Positions 1-8,997 of a DNA stretch of 64,000 nucleotides are shown here, piece after piece. Each line of letters opens with the position of its first letter. Positions within the stretch are counted from its first letter, which is position 1. Both the position numbers and the translations under genes were made by a program. The DNA comes from CAZGXI01 sp964529715 (lineage in GTDB: Bacteria; Chloroflexota; Anaerolineae; Aggregatilineales; Ch27), in NCBI GenBank assembly GCA_964529715.1, contig CAZGXI010000023.1, forward strand, positions 1-64,000, written 5' to 3'. The notes under the pieces are model-generated. The model was given only the letters and a program-made list of their open reading frames with translations, did no database searches and was not told the DNA's origin.

Positions 1-60
1 GGCATCGAAGACATCCGCTACTTCTGGGCGAACGACCTGCGCTTCCTGGAGCAGTTCTAG
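1..60 (+). CDS. pheS: Phenylalanine--tRNA ligase alpha subunit, C-terminal end (partial)
   Basis: The first 60 bases read in frame 1 as 19 residues ending ENDLRFLEQF-like (seen: FWANDLRFLEQF) and a TAG stop. This matches the conserved C-terminus of PheS, where the class II catalytic core ends. The rest of the gene lies outside the window. pheT follows on the same strand, so a pheST operon is the natural reading, although an extra gene now sits between the two. The identification rests on a short tail plus synteny. Confidence 0.8.
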   Translation, partial: GIEDIRYFWANDLRFLEQF

Positions 61-65
61 CAGGC

Positions 66-93
66 GAAAAGCGTCGAGCTTCGAGCGGCGAGC
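66..93. repeat. Left heptamer array flanking the four-helix-bundle gene
   Basis: Four contiguous 7-bp units, GAAAAGC, GTCGAGC, TTCGAGC and GGCGAGC, end 8 bp before the start codon of the gene at 102-482. They follow the pattern NNNRAGC. The array is in inverted orientation to a matching array at 484-511. The outermost unit (GAAAAGC) is the exact complement of the outermost unit on the other side (GCTTTTC). Confidence 0.75.
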
Positions 94-101
94 GAAAATC
101 G

Positions 102-482
102 ATGCGTGACTTCAAAAGTATTGTAGCATGGCAGAAGGCCGACGATCTGGTTGTGCTCGTCTATGAACTGACTGGGGCTTTTCCGGCAGAAGAACGTTAC
201 GGTCTGACCGGCCAAATGCGTCGCGCCGCAGTCAGTGTAGCTGCAAACATTGCAGAAGGTTCGGGCAGGCAGTTTTTGAAGGAGTTTCAGCATTTCCTGC
301 ACATCGCGCGTGGGTCCGTTGCCGAAGTAGAGTATTACATTCATCTCGCTGGACGGCTGGGATACCTGGATGCTGAACAGGTCAAGCGGCTTCAGGGAGC
401 TGCTTATGAAGCAGGTGCGACGTTGCAGGGATTCATCGGTTCAATTACGCGGCAGATGGAATCGGGCCGGGAGCGAAACTGA
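102..482 (+). CDS. Four-helix bundle protein (23S rRNA IVS / S23 type)
   Basis: The 126-residue product matches the pattern of the four-helix bundle family named after proteins encoded in 23S rRNA intervening sequences. It shows FKSIVAWQKADDLV near the N-terminus, a central GLTGQMRRAAVSVAANIAEG segment, and RGSVAEVEYYIHLAGRLGYL before the last helix. The molecular role of the family is not settled; it is distantly like the Avd accessory protein of diversity-generating retroelements, but no reverse transcriptase is present here. The gene is inserted between pheS and pheT on the same strand, with inverted heptamer arrays just outside both ends. Its 3' flank runs into the pheT ribosome binding site, so it is probably co-transcribed with pheST. 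Confidence 0.88.
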   Translation: MRDFKSIVAWQKADDLVVLVYELTGAFPAEERYGLTGQMRRAAVSVAANIAEGSGRQFLKEFQHFLHIARGSVAEVEYYIHLAGRLGYLDAEQVKRLQGAAYEAGATLQGFIGSITRQMESGRERN

Positions 483-483
483 C

Positions 484-511
484 GCTCGTCGCTCGTCGCT
501 TGCCGCTTTTC
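484..511. repeat. Right heptamer array flanking the four-helix-bundle gene
   Basis: Four contiguous 7-bp units, GCTCGTC, GCTCGTC, GCTTGCC and GCTTTTC, begin next to the stop codon of the preceding gene and end four bases before the pheT ribosome binding site (AGGGAG, 515-520). They are the inverted counterpart of the array at 66-93. Confidence 0.75.
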
Positions 512-525
512 GCTAGGGAGAAGAG

Positions 526-3105
526 ATGCGCATCCCGTTGAGCTGGCTCAAAGAGTACGTTGACATCACCGTGCCCGCCGAAGTGCTGGCCGAACGCCTA
601 ACGCTGGCTGGCCTGGAAGTCGGGGAAATCATCTATATCGGCGTGCCGCAAAATCGCATCGCCGACCTGCCGCACTCGATGTCGGCCCCTTCGAATCATC
701 TGATTTGGGACCGGGAGAAGATCGTGCTCGGCAAGATCGTCGAGGTCAGGTCCCATCCCGACGCTGACCGGCTGGTGCTGGCGATGGTCGATTACGGCGG
801 GCCGGAGTTGGAACAGTGCGTCACTGGCGCGCCGAACCTGTTCGCGTATAAGGATCAGGGGCCGCTATCCACGCCGCTGTGGTCGCCGTTCGCCAAAGAG
901 GGCGCGGAAGTGTGGGATGGCCACAGCAACGAACCCAAACGCATGATCTTGCAGGGCCGCAAGCTACGTGGCATTTACAACCGCGCGATGGTCTGCTCCG
1001 AAAAGGAACTCGGCCTCAGCGACAGCCACGAGGGCATTCTGTTGCTCGAACCGGAGACGGTGGCCGGGTACGCGCCGGGGACACCGCTGCAAGACGTGCT
1101 CGGCGACGTGATCTTCGATATCGAATTGACGCCGAACCTGGCCCGCTGTTGGAGCGTGATCGGTGTGGCGCGGGAAGTAGCCGCCCTGCTGGGCACGGAA
1201 GTCCGCCAGCCGCCGACCGAGGTGTTGATGCAGGGCGCGCCTATCGCCGGGCGGGTGGATATTCAGATCACGAACCCGGAGTTGAACCCGCGTTTCACGC
1301 TGGCGCTGATCGAGAACGTGACGATCAGGCCATCGCCGCAGTGGATGCAGATGCGCCTGATCAAGGCCGGAATGCGTCCGATTAACAACATTGTGGACAT
1401 CACCAACTATGTGATGCTGGAAGTGGGGCAGCCGTTGCACGCCTTCGACTGGGACATCGTGCAGCGCCGGGCGCGCGAGAGCGGCGCGAAGACGCCGACC
1501 ATCATCACGCGCCTGCCCAATCCCGGCGAACGTCTGACCCTGCTCGATGGTAGCGAGCACCAACTTGATCCCTTCAACGTCCTGGTGGCCGACACTGCCG
1601 GGTCGTTGAGCCTGGCGGGGGTGATGGGCGGACTGGAAAGCGAAGTCCAGCCGGACAGCCGCAACATCCTGTTGGAGGCGGCGAACTGGAACTTTATCAA
1701 CATCCGGCGCACCATGCAGGCGCGCAAGATCACGTCCGAAGCGGGGATACGCTTCAGCCGGGGCGTGCATCCTAGCCAGGCGGAAGTGGGCCTGCGTCGC
1801 GCGGCAGAATTGATGCGTGTGCTCGGTGGTGGAACGGTGGCTCAGGGCATTGTCGATCACTACCCCTTGCCGCCGCAGCCGGTTGTTGTGGACCTGACTG
1901 CTGCCGACGTGTCTCGTCTGATGGGGGTGGATTTCGAGTCGGGGACCATCGCAGACATCCTACGCCGCTTGCAGTTCGACGTGCAGCAGGATGGCGAAAA
2001 GTTGACCGTCACTGCGCCGGATCACCGCCTGGACATCGGGACCGGGCTGGTTGGGCAGGCCGACCTGATCGAGGAGATCGCGCGCATTTACGGTTACGAC
2101 CGGATTCCCAATACCGTGATCGACGACCTGCTGCCCCCACAGCGGAACAACCCGTCCCTGACCTATGAGGAATGGGCGCGTGATCTGCTTGTCCAGGCCG
2201 GGCTGCGCGAGATCATCAGCCACCGCATGACTACCCCAGAGCAAGAGGGCCTGCTCACGCCGCCGGGGGCGCGTTCCAGTCTGCCGGATGTCGGCTATGT
2301 CACGCTGGCGAACCCAATCAGCCAGGACCGAACGGTGATGCGCCACACGCTCATGGCCGGGCTGCTGAGCATTGCTGCTGCTAACCTGCGCCATGCCGAC
2401 CGCCTGAAGCTGTTCGAGATCGGCACGGTCTACCTGCCGGTCGAAGGCGAAGAGCTACCTGCCGAGCCGCGCCGCCTGGGAATCCTGCTGTCTGGGCCGC
2501 GCGACTTGTCTGCCTGGGACCTGCCCGCTCGCCCTGGAAACATCGATTTCTTCGATCTTAAGGGGGTGGTAGAACGTCTGCTGCACGGGATGCATCTTTC
2601 TGATGTGGCGTTTGTCCCGGCGCAACACGCCACCTTTTTCCCCGGACGGATAGCGGCGCTGGTCGTGAACGGGCGCGAGGTTGGTGTGATGGGCGAGGTG
2701 CATCCCAAAGTACGCGCTGCCTTCGATCTGCCGGATGACCTACCGGTGGTGATGGCTGAGTTCGACCTGGACGCACTGCTGGCGGCTGCCCGCCCGTCAT
2801 TCATCGTGAAGCCTGTGCCCACACAGCCCGCCGTCTACCAGGACATCGCGCTGGTCGTCACGGATCAGACGCCCGCTGCCGAGGTGGAGCGTGTCATCCG
2901 CGAGGCGGGCGGCGCCCTGTTGGAAGACGCGCGCCTGTTTGATCTGTATCGGGGCGACCCGATTCCAGAAGGCCACAAGAGTCTGGCCTATGCGCTCACA
3001 TATCGCGCGCCGGACCGTACCCTGACCGACGGGGATGTGGCAAAGGTGCACCAGAAGATCGTCAGGGCGGCAGAGCGCGTGCTCGGCGCGAAGCTACGGG
3101 CGTGA
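526..3105 (+). CDS. pheT: Phenylalanine--tRNA ligase beta subunit
   Basis: PheT pairs with PheS to charge tRNA-Phe in the cytoplasm. The 859-residue protein shows the expected order: an N-terminal tRNA-binding OB region (about 40-190, with VLGKIVEVRSHPDADRL), the B3/B4 editing region (about 240-450), B5 (about 455-530), the catalytic-like core, and a C-terminal FDX-ACB anticodon-binding domain of about 95 residues. It is some 60 residues longer than a typical bacterial PheT, because of extra sequence in the OB region (about 45-65 and 105-135). The start is supported by AGGGAG six bases upstream. This ribosome binding site abuts the heptamer array of the inserted upstream gene. Confidence 0.97.
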   Translation: MRIPLSWLKEYVDITVPAEVLAERLTLAGLEVGEIIYIGVPQNRIADLPHSMSAPSNHLIWDREKIVLGKIVEVRSHPDADRLVLAMVDYGGPELEQCVTGAPNLFAYKDQGPLSTPLWSPFAKEGAEVWDGHSNEPKRMILQGRKLRGIYNRAMVCSEKELGLSDSHEGILLLEPETVAGYAPGTPLQDVLGDVIFDIELTPNLARCWSVIGVAREVAALLGTEVRQPPTEVLMQGAPIAGRVDIQITNPELNPRFTLALIENVTIRPSPQWMQMRLIKAGMRPINNIVDITNYVMLEVGQPLHAFDWDIVQRRARESGAKTPTIITRLPNPGERLTLLDGSEHQLDPFNVLVADTAGSLSLAGVMGGLESEVQPDSRNILLEAANWNFINIRRTMQARKITSEAGIRFSRGVHPSQAEVGLRRAAELMRVLGGGTVAQGIVDHYPLPPQPVVVDLTAADVSRLMGVDFESGTIADILRRLQFDVQQDGEKLTVTAPDHRLDIGTGLVGQADLIEEIARIYGYDRIPNTVIDDLLPPQRNNPSLTYEEWARDLLVQAGLREIISHRMTTPEQEGLLTPPGARSSLPDVGYVTLANPISQDRTVMRHTLMAGLLSIAAANLRHADRLKLFEIGTVYLPVEGEELPAEPRRLGILLSGPRDLSAWDLPARPGNIDFFDLKGVVERLLHGMHLSDVAFVPAQHATFFPGRIAALVVNGREVGVMGEVHPKVRAAFDLPDDLPVVMAEFDLDALLAAARPSFIVKPVPTQPAVYQDIALVVTDQTPAAEVERVIREAGGALLEDARLFDLYRGDPIPEGHKSLAYALTYRAPDRTLTDGDVAKVHQKIVRAAERVLGAKLRA

Positions 3106-3163
3106 TGGCGGTGGAATAGATCGGGCCGATTGAGCGCCGCATTTGGATAAGGCGTTGGGCGTC

Positions 3164-3200
3164 AATTGCTGGCGGCGGAATATACTCCGCCGCTACAATT
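3164..3200. repeat. Intergenic palindrome, GTAGCGGCGGA family copy 1
   Basis: The inverted repeat AATTG-CTGGCGGCGGA ... TCCGCCGCTA-CAATT has a short AT-rich centre. It lies between pheT and the SGNH-like gene. Related copies occur at 8924-8950, 13593-13620 and 53032-53062, all between genes. It has the look of a REP/MITE-like element. A T-rich tract follows on the plus strand, so this copy could also terminate pheT transcription. Confidence 0.7.
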
Positions 3201-3242
3201 TTTCTGCCGGATATTGGTCGTCCACTGAAGCGATGCCAAACC

Positions 3243-4394
3243 ATGAAACGCCAGATCAAGCCGCGTTACAGACCCTATCGCCCGCTGCGACAGCGGTATG
3301 ACCGAGGGGCAGGCTGCCGGCGGTTTATCGTCGGGGTGATTCTGACGTTTTTTGTGACGGTCGTTGTCGTTGCCCTGTATCAGGCCGGTTCGCGCGAACC
3401 TGATGGGCCGACGCTTACGCCACCGTTGCCGGTGGCCCAGGCGGTCACACCCACGCCTAGTCCAATTCCCCTCCTTCCGACGGCGACTCCAGCACAGCCG
3501 ACGCCGGTCTCTGTCTCGCCGTCTCCCACGTTGCCGCCGTCTGCTACTCCCTTGCCTGCGCCCGCAGGCCCAACCGCCGTCGCATTGGCTGCGGTGCCGC
3601 TGCCGAATTCGTCGGATGCCCTGCGCGCTTACCTGCAAGCCGTCCCGGTGCTGAACCCGGCAAGCGACCACGCACGTGAGGTCTTCCGGCGTGGGCAGGC
3701 CCTGGGCAACGCGCGTGGGGTGCTCACCAAGATCGGGGATTGCAACAGCGACTCGCGCGCCTTCCTTGCGCCATTGGACCTGGGCAACTATGATCTCGGC
3801 CCTTATACCGAGTTGCAGGCGGCAGTGGACTTTTTCGCCGGGTCGTTCCGCGTAGACAGCATCGCCGACGGGGTAGGCTTTACGGCCTATTCCGTGTTGG
3901 ATTGGGGGTTTGCCAATCCACAGTATTGCCAGCAGCGCGAGTCGCCTGTGGCCTGCGAGCTTCGCCGTCGCCGCCCCAGTGTGGCGATCATCATGTTCGG
4001 CGCAAACGACGTGCGTTACCTGACCGCCGAGCAGTATGCTGACGCAATGCGGCAGATCGTCCGCCTGTCGCTCGACCAGGGCACGATCCCGGTGTTGAAC
4101 ACGTTTGCCTGGTGTGCTGGGAACATGCTGGAAGACAAGGCCCTGGAACTGAACGCCATCACGGTCAACCTGGCCGTGGAATACGACGTGCCGCTGATCA
4201 ACTTCTGGCGTGCGGCGCAGGCGTTGCCGGCCTGTGGTCTGATCACCGAAACGCATCTGACCTCCGCCGGGCCGCCGGGCGGCGCGCCGTTCGTAGGGTT
4301 TACCAACGGCGAGGAACGGCAGGCGGGTTATTCCCTGCGCAACCTGCTCACGCTGCAAATGCTCGATCTGCTGCGGCGGATGGTGCTCGGCTGA
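3243..4394 (+). CDS. Membrane-anchored SGNH-hydrolase-like protein
   Basis: The 383-residue protein has an N-terminal transmembrane anchor (about 28-46), then a Thr/Pro/Ser-rich linker (about 55-115) and an extracytoplasmic SGNH-like domain. Block III reads FGANDV (N255, D256). Block I, normally GDS, reads GDC with C167 at the nucleophile position. Block V, normally DxxH, reads TETH (H338), so the acid is missing. It is paralogous to the protein at 7603-8829: both share the GDC segment, DLGPY, the PSYCQ/PQYCQ-like region and a closing RNLLTLQ motif. The fold call is fairly safe, but the activity is doubtful. No clear Shine-Dalgarno precedes the ATG. Confidence 0.75.
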   Translation: MKRQIKPRYRPYRPLRQRYDRGAGCRRFIVGVILTFFVTVVVVALYQAGSREPDGPTLTPPLPVAQAVTPTPSPIPLLPTATPAQPTPVSVSPSPTLPPSATPLPAPAGPTAVALAAVPLPNSSDALRAYLQAVPVLNPASDHAREVFRRGQALGNARGVLTKIGDCNSDSRAFLAPLDLGNYDLGPYTELQAAVDFFAGSFRVDSIADGVGFTAYSVLDWGFANPQYCQQRESPVACELRRRRPSVAIIMFGANDVRYLTAEQYADAMRQIVRLSLDQGTIPVLNTFAWCAGNMLEDKALELNAITVNLAVEYDVPLINFWRAAQALPACGLITETHLTSAGPPGGAPFVGFTNGEERQAGYSLRNLLTLQMLDLLRRMVLG

Positions 4395-4546
4395 CCCTGG
4401 ACTTCCCCGAAAAACCCCTGTTTTATTGACGATGTTTTTGAAACCGGCGCGATGTAGCGGTCTGTTGTCGGTTCTTGCGTGGTTGCCAGTACTTTATTTG
4501 TGATCCAGAATAGGCACCTATCTGCATACATAGGAGACTGAAACTG

Positions 4547-7339
4547 ATGCCACGACGGCTGACCTTTTTTGTTTTGTTAATCATCGTTCTTGTCATTGCG
4601 CCGGTCGAGGCACAAGAAGTAACCCAGAATATACCGGCCTGGGTCAACGGATTCGGGCGGGCCTGGTTCCATGTGCTGTCGCCGGGGAGCGATTGGCTGG
4701 TCGTCTCTACTACGACTGGTGTATATCGCTTCGATACTTCTGACCCGGATGCTCTGCCGCTGCGCCTGGAAGGGCATACCGATACCGTGCGCAGCGCGGC
4801 GTTCAACCGGGATGGGACGCTTGCGGCCACGACCAGCCTCGACGGGACGGTGCGGCTGTGGCGGCTTGCTGATGGCGAGGCGCTGTGGGCGGCGCGCATC
4901 GGCGGCCCGTGCTGCGACTCTATGCCGCCTACCTGGGTGGAGTTCAGTGGCGACGGCTCGCTGCTGCTAGTGTTCGCAACGGACGCTTTCAACCCGGCTC
5001 CAGTAAGCCTCTTTGCCGTCAACGCGCGCAGTGGGCAGGTTCAGGCGCTCGAAAGCGGCGTGTTTCCGAAGGTGGTTGACGACGGGCTGCTGCTGCCTGT
5101 GGTGGAAGACGGCGCGGTGGTGGTGCGCCTGCTGCGGGCCGAGGGTGACGGCTTTGCCCAAAGCGACCTCGTCACGCTGGCGGGTGTGAGCGTGTCGCCG
5201 GGGACGCAGCTTCGCCTGACCGACCATTATGTGCTGGTGTTCTCCGAGTCGGATACGCTGGCCGCCGCCCGTCTGGACGATGGGACGATCACGCTGGAGG
5301 CCGAAGGGATTCCCTCCTGGGTATCAATCTACCACGACACGGTCTACACCGATCTTACCAACGTCTTGGTGGCGATCAACCTGGAAACGGGCGCGCGCGT
5401 GGACCTGCCCAAACAGCATTTCAGTGGATGGATTGAGCGCGGGCAGGAATGGCTGCTCTACAGGGACCTCGCCGGCACGCTGACCGGCCTGAACCTTTCT
5501 ACCCTGAGAACGACCCCTATCGCTGTGAATCCCGTGCTGTACCAGGTGTCGGGCGACTACGTGCTGACCGCCGACGCCTCTGGAACGATACGGCTGACCG
5601 ACCTGCGAGGCGGCTATAGCCGCGTGCTACAAGGGGCGATCCTGCCGGAGGGCGCGACCCTGGCGTGGGTGCACGTGAACGGCGGCACGGTGTTCGCCGC
5701 TTACGGCAACGGCCCGACCTACGCGGGCCTGTGGGATGTCTCGAACGGCAGCGTCCTGGTGGAGCCGCAGACCTACAACAACCTCGGCCCTGACTTCATT
5801 CACGAAGGCGCCAACATGGCCATCAACGGGCGTCTGGGCGACGCGACCGGGATTCTGCTGGCCGACCTGGACACCCGGACCCTGGAATGGTTTCCGTTCG
5901 CGGAGTGGTACCGCGTCGCGCCGCTGGTGTTCGGTCCGGGAGGGCTGTACTACGAGCAGGCCCTGAGCGGTGTGGCCCTGCTCGACCTGCAAAGCGGCGA
6001 GTCGGCGGTGCTGCCGTTCGAGGGACATACCGCGTCCATCAATGACCTGGTCTACAACCCCGACGGGACGCGCATTGCCTCGGCCAGCGAGGACGGGACC
6101 GTACGCCTGTGGGATGCGACCAGTGGGGCGCAGATTGACGTGATGCGGCCAGAAGCCGAACCGCTGCGGCTGGCCTTTACCGGGGATGAACTGTTAATCC
6201 TGATGGACGGCGGCGGTCTGAGGACCTGGGGTGGGCCACTGAGCGGTGCGGACGCTTTCGGAATGTTGCATGACATCGACGCGCGGGGATCGACCTTGGC
6301 GGCGTCTGGCGATCAGAGTGTGCAGGTGTTCGACGTGGACGGCGGCGCTTTGGCGCTGCGAACCACGCTCATGCCCAATCCCGATCTGGCCCCCGTGGAT
6401 GGCTACCACGCGGTCGCGCTCGACCCCGCCGGGCGGTACATTGTCGCCGGAGGCCTCGTGGCCGATGATAAAGGGCGGCACGCGGTGGTGGACCTGTGGG
6501 ATGCCGTGTCCGGCGCGTTTGTGACGCGCCTGGAAAGCGCGACGGACAACGACTGGCGGATGGACCTGAGTTTCAACGCAGATGGCTCGCAGTTGGCGCT
6601 GACAGCGTTCGCGGCGACCGTCTGGAACCTGGACGGCATCCCAGACGAACCCGTTTTCATGTCGGGGGAAATGCTTGTTTCGAGCGGGACATTCGTGGGC
6701 GACCGGCTGGCGTATTTGCTGTGGGGTCTCAACGCGAATCCGGTTCTCCTGCGCGATGCCGAGGGCGTTTATCTGCAAACGTTTTGGCGCAACGCGCACA
6801 GCAACGAGGGCGGCGGGGGTGGGCTGCCGCGCTGGCCGGTGGCGGCCCGCCCGGATGGATCGCAGATCGTTGAGGCCGAAGTTGGCGGCGCGATGACGGC
6901 CTGGAATTTGCCGCCCGTTGCCGCGCTCGAACCGTTGCCCGAACCGGCCCCAGTTTCGGTCGTGGCCTACTGCGACAAACTGGATGGCCCGCCGGATGAC
7001 CTGACTGCCGCCGATTCGATCAACGTCGAGTGGAGCTGGTACGCGACCGAGCTTCCGCTGATCATCAACCACCTGCGAACTGTGACCTACGAGATCATGC
7101 TCGACGGCCAGGTGCTCAGTTCCTATCTGGCGCAACGCAGTGTTGTTCGCCGAGACCCGGTCAATGACGATCATTGGACAATCTACTATACCCTGAATGT
7201 GGGTGCGCTCGCACCGGGCGAACACACCATCACATACCGCGCCACGTGGCGGCAGGTGATTACCGATGGTCTGGCGAGCTACGGTCCTGGCACGGTCAAC
7301 CCCGAAGATTCCGGCGCGTGCCGGTTCATGGTGCGGTAG
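4547..7339 (+). CDS. Secreted WD40-repeat beta-propeller protein
   Basis: The 930-residue protein begins with a signal peptide (hydrophobic core about 6-20, probable cleavage after VEA). Clear WD40 repeats are seen near residue 80 (LEGHTDTVRSAAFN...TVRLW) and near residue 495 (FEGHTASINDLVYN...TVRLWD), with weaker blades between and after, so two propellers are likely. The last 130 residues form a separate beta-rich domain. GGAG lies 8 bases before the ATG. It sits between two SGNH-like paralogues on the same strand, suggesting a common cell-surface role. No catalytic motif was recognised. Confidence 0.88.
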   Translation: MPRRLTFFVLLIIVLVIAPVEAQEVTQNIPAWVNGFGRAWFHVLSPGSDWLVVSTTTGVYRFDTSDPDALPLRLEGHTDTVRSAAFNRDGTLAATTSLDGTVRLWRLADGEALWAARIGGPCCDSMPPTWVEFSGDGSLLLVFATDAFNPAPVSLFAVNARSGQVQALESGVFPKVVDDGLLLPVVEDGAVVVRLLRAEGDGFAQSDLVTLAGVSVSPGTQLRLTDHYVLVFSESDTLAAARLDDGTITLEAEGIPSWVSIYHDTVYTDLTNVLVAINLETGARVDLPKQHFSGWIERGQEWLLYRDLAGTLTGLNLSTLRTTPIAVNPVLYQVSGDYVLTADASGTIRLTDLRGGYSRVLQGAILPEGATLAWVHVNGGTVFAAYGNGPTYAGLWDVSNGSVLVEPQTYNNLGPDFIHEGANMAINGRLGDATGILLADLDTRTLEWFPFAEWYRVAPLVFGPGGLYYEQALSGVALLDLQSGESAVLPFEGHTASINDLVYNPDGTRIASASEDGTVRLWDATSGAQIDVMRPEAEPLRLAFTGDELLILMDGGGLRTWGGPLSGADAFGMLHDIDARGSTLAASGDQSVQVFDVDGGALALRTTLMPNPDLAPVDGYHAVALDPAGRYIVAGGLVADDKGRHAVVDLWDAVSGAFVTRLESATDNDWRMDLSFNADGSQLALTAFAATVWNLDGIPDEPVFMSGEMLVSSGTFVGDRLAYLLWGLNANPVLLRDAEGVYLQTFWRNAHSNEGGGGGLPRWPVAARPDGSQIVEAEVGGAMTAWNLPPVAALEPLPEPAPVSVVAYCDKLDGPPDDLTAADSINVEWSWYATELPLIINHLRTVTYEIMLDGQVLSSYLAQRSVVRRDPVNDDHWTIYYTLNVGALAPGEHTITYRATWRQVITDGLASYGPGTVNPEDSGACRFMVR

Positions 7340-7410
7340 ATTCCAGATGGGGGTGCGTGCAGGACATCCCGGTAGTTTGTGTCTGCCGACGCGATGTGCA
7401 GGTTGTCAAC

Positions 7411-7432
7411 GCCGGGGACTTCAGTCCCCGGC
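7411..7432. repeat. Intergenic palindrome (GCCGGGGACT type)
   Basis: Two perfect 10-bp arms, GCCGGGGACT and AGTCCCCGGC, are separated by two bases. It lies in the 263-bp gap after the WD40 gene and has no T-run, so it is not an obvious terminator. It resembles in design the other short intergenic palindromes of this window. Confidence 0.65.
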
Positions 7433-7522
7433 TACGGACGTAAAGTTCACATCAGCGGATTTTGCGGACTTCGCCGGAGGGAACTCCCTGGCAACCGGTG
7501 CAGACACGGTTGTTTTTGAAAC

Positions 7523-7549
7523 TTGCACATTGGGCCTGCTGTATATAAT
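7523..7549 (+). promoter_or_regulatory. Putative sigma-70 promoter for the second SGNH-like gene
   Basis: TTGCAC (7523-7528) and TATAAT (7544-7549) are separated by 15 bp, slightly short of the usual 16-18. The perfect -10 box 54 bp before the ATG at 7603 and the AT-rich setting support a promoter. Confidence 0.4.
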
Positions 7550-7602
7550 GATGCTGGGAGTAACCGAAAGCGGGGGGATAGTGAACACCCTGGATTAACC
7601 GA

Positions 7603-8829
7603 ATGCGTCGTCGAACGACCTGCACATTCTCCTTCTTCGCGGCGACTTTTGTGCTTGTGGCTGCTGCCTGTCAGCACACGCCCGTCATCCCGCCGCTGCT
7701 GCAATTGCCTACGCTCACCCCGACGCCGCGCCAGGTTGCCGTCGAAGTGCGACACACGCTCCCACCTACCTGGACGCCGACGTTCACCTATACGCCCAGC
7801 AACACGCCGACCCCAACCTCGACGCCAACCCGCACGTTCACCCCGACGCCGACCGCCTCCGACACGCCAACGGTGACACCGACCTTTACCCCGTCGCCGT
7901 CGAACACACCACGCCCGACCCTGCCTCCACCGCCGGTAGTGCAGTCGGGACCACCCGCCGCAAACCCACAGCCTTCCGCCGGGGGCGCTGCGGGGCCGAT
8001 GGTGGCATTTTCTGCCCCGCCGATGGTGCACGACCCGAACGACCCGCGCGTGGCGCGCCTGTATGCCGTGCCGATCATCCCGACGACAAGCGGGCGTGTG
8101 CGCCAGATCGTCGCGGTGGGCCGGGGGATGGGCAACCGGGCGAACGTGTTCTCGAAGGTGGGCGACTGCCACACGACGGCGCACGCCTTCTTCCTACCGT
8201 TTGGTGTGGGCGAGGTTGACCTGGGGCCATATGGCTATCTGCAAGAGACCATCAATTTCTTCTCCGCCTCGCCGCGCGAGAGCGTGACCAACTCCTTTGT
8301 CAATGACAGTTTTGCTGCGTCCAGCGCCTTCAACATGGCCGCTGTGCTCGACCCGACATGGTCGAACCCCTCCTACTGCCAGGCAGGGGAGTCGCCGCTG
8401 GTGTGTGAATACCGTGTGGTGCATCCGGCGGTGGCGATTATCATGCTTGGCTCGGTGGATATGCAGATCTACGGCGCGGATCAGTTCCGCGCCTCGACGC
8501 GACAGGTGGTGCAGGAGACGATCAATCGGGGCATCGTCCCGGTGTTGACTACCTACCCCAGCAGTCCCAATTATCTGTGGGAGCAATCGCTGGATTTCAA
8601 CACGATCCTGGTGGACATTGCCCAGGCGGAACAGATTCCGCTGATCAACTTCTGGCTGGCATCGCGCGCGCTGCCGGGCTACGGACTGGAAGGCGATGGC
8701 TTTCACATCTCGCAGCCGCCCACGCGCTTCATTAACTTCAACGGTGAGCAGAACCAGTACGGGCAAACGCTGCGTAATCTGCTGACCCTGCAAACGCTGG
8801 AAACCCTGCGGCGGGATGCCCTGCAATGA
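7603..8829 (+). CDS. SGNH-hydrolase-like lipoprotein, paralogue of the protein at 3243-4394
   Basis: The 408-residue protein has a lipoprotein-type signal (VAAAC, Cys23) and a Thr/Pro linker (about 55-110). The SGNH-like domain keeps the block V pair D365-x-x-H368. Block I reads GDC with C189 in place of Ser, and block III reads GSVD, so the oxyanion Asn is V285. Its degeneration is therefore complementary to the first paralogue, which keeps the Asn but lacks the Asp. It probably acts outside the membrane. Activity cannot be assumed; a sugar-binding or scaffold role is equally possible. Confidence 0.75.
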   Translation: MRRRTTCTFSFFAATFVLVAAACQHTPVIPPLLQLPTLTPTPRQVAVEVRHTLPPTWTPTFTYTPSNTPTPTSTPTRTFTPTPTASDTPTVTPTFTPSPSNTPRPTLPPPPVVQSGPPAANPQPSAGGAAGPMVAFSAPPMVHDPNDPRVARLYAVPIIPTTSGRVRQIVAVGRGMGNRANVFSKVGDCHTTAHAFFLPFGVGEVDLGPYGYLQETINFFSASPRESVTNSFVNDSFAASSAFNMAAVLDPTWSNPSYCQAGESPLVCEYRVVHPAVAIIMLGSVDMQIYGADQFRASTRQVVQETINRGIVPVLTTYPSSPNYLWEQSLDFNTILVDIAQAEQIPLINFWLASRALPGYGLEGDGFHISQPPTRFINFNGEQNQYGQTLRNLLTLQTLETLRRDALQ

Positions 8830-8923
8830 GCAGGAAGCATTGAGCGGCGGGCGACGCGCAGGGAATCGGCGATATAGGGTGAGTCTCAGAACTGCCTATG
8901 TGCATCAGGATGTCGCACACTCG

Positions 8924-8955
8924 GTAGCGGCGGACTTGGTCCGCCGTTACAATTT
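8924..8955. repeat. Intergenic palindrome, GTAGCGGCGGA family copy 2
   Basis: GTAGCGGCGGA (8924-8934) and TCCGCCGTTAC (8940-8950) form 11-bp arms with one mismatch, followed by AATTTT as in copy 1. It lies 43 bp before the rarA start. Confidence 0.7.
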
Positions 8956-8997
8956 TGCTTACATAAAATGCCTGTGCCAGAGTGAGTTGGTGCTGCC

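Noticed and set aside
102..482. 23S rRNA intervening sequence
   Set aside because: The protein family is IVS-like but there is no rRNA sequence around it; it sits between pheS and pheT.
66..511. CRISPR array
   Set aside because: The heptamers are directly adjacent with no spacers, and no cas genes are present.
3162..4358. Long minus-strand open frame opposite the first SGNH-like gene
   Set aside because: It lies entirely antisense to a well-supported gene, is very Arg/Gly/His-rich, and is a high-GC artefact. The same applies to plus-strand frames at 16423-17601, 19904-22105 and 47901-49277.
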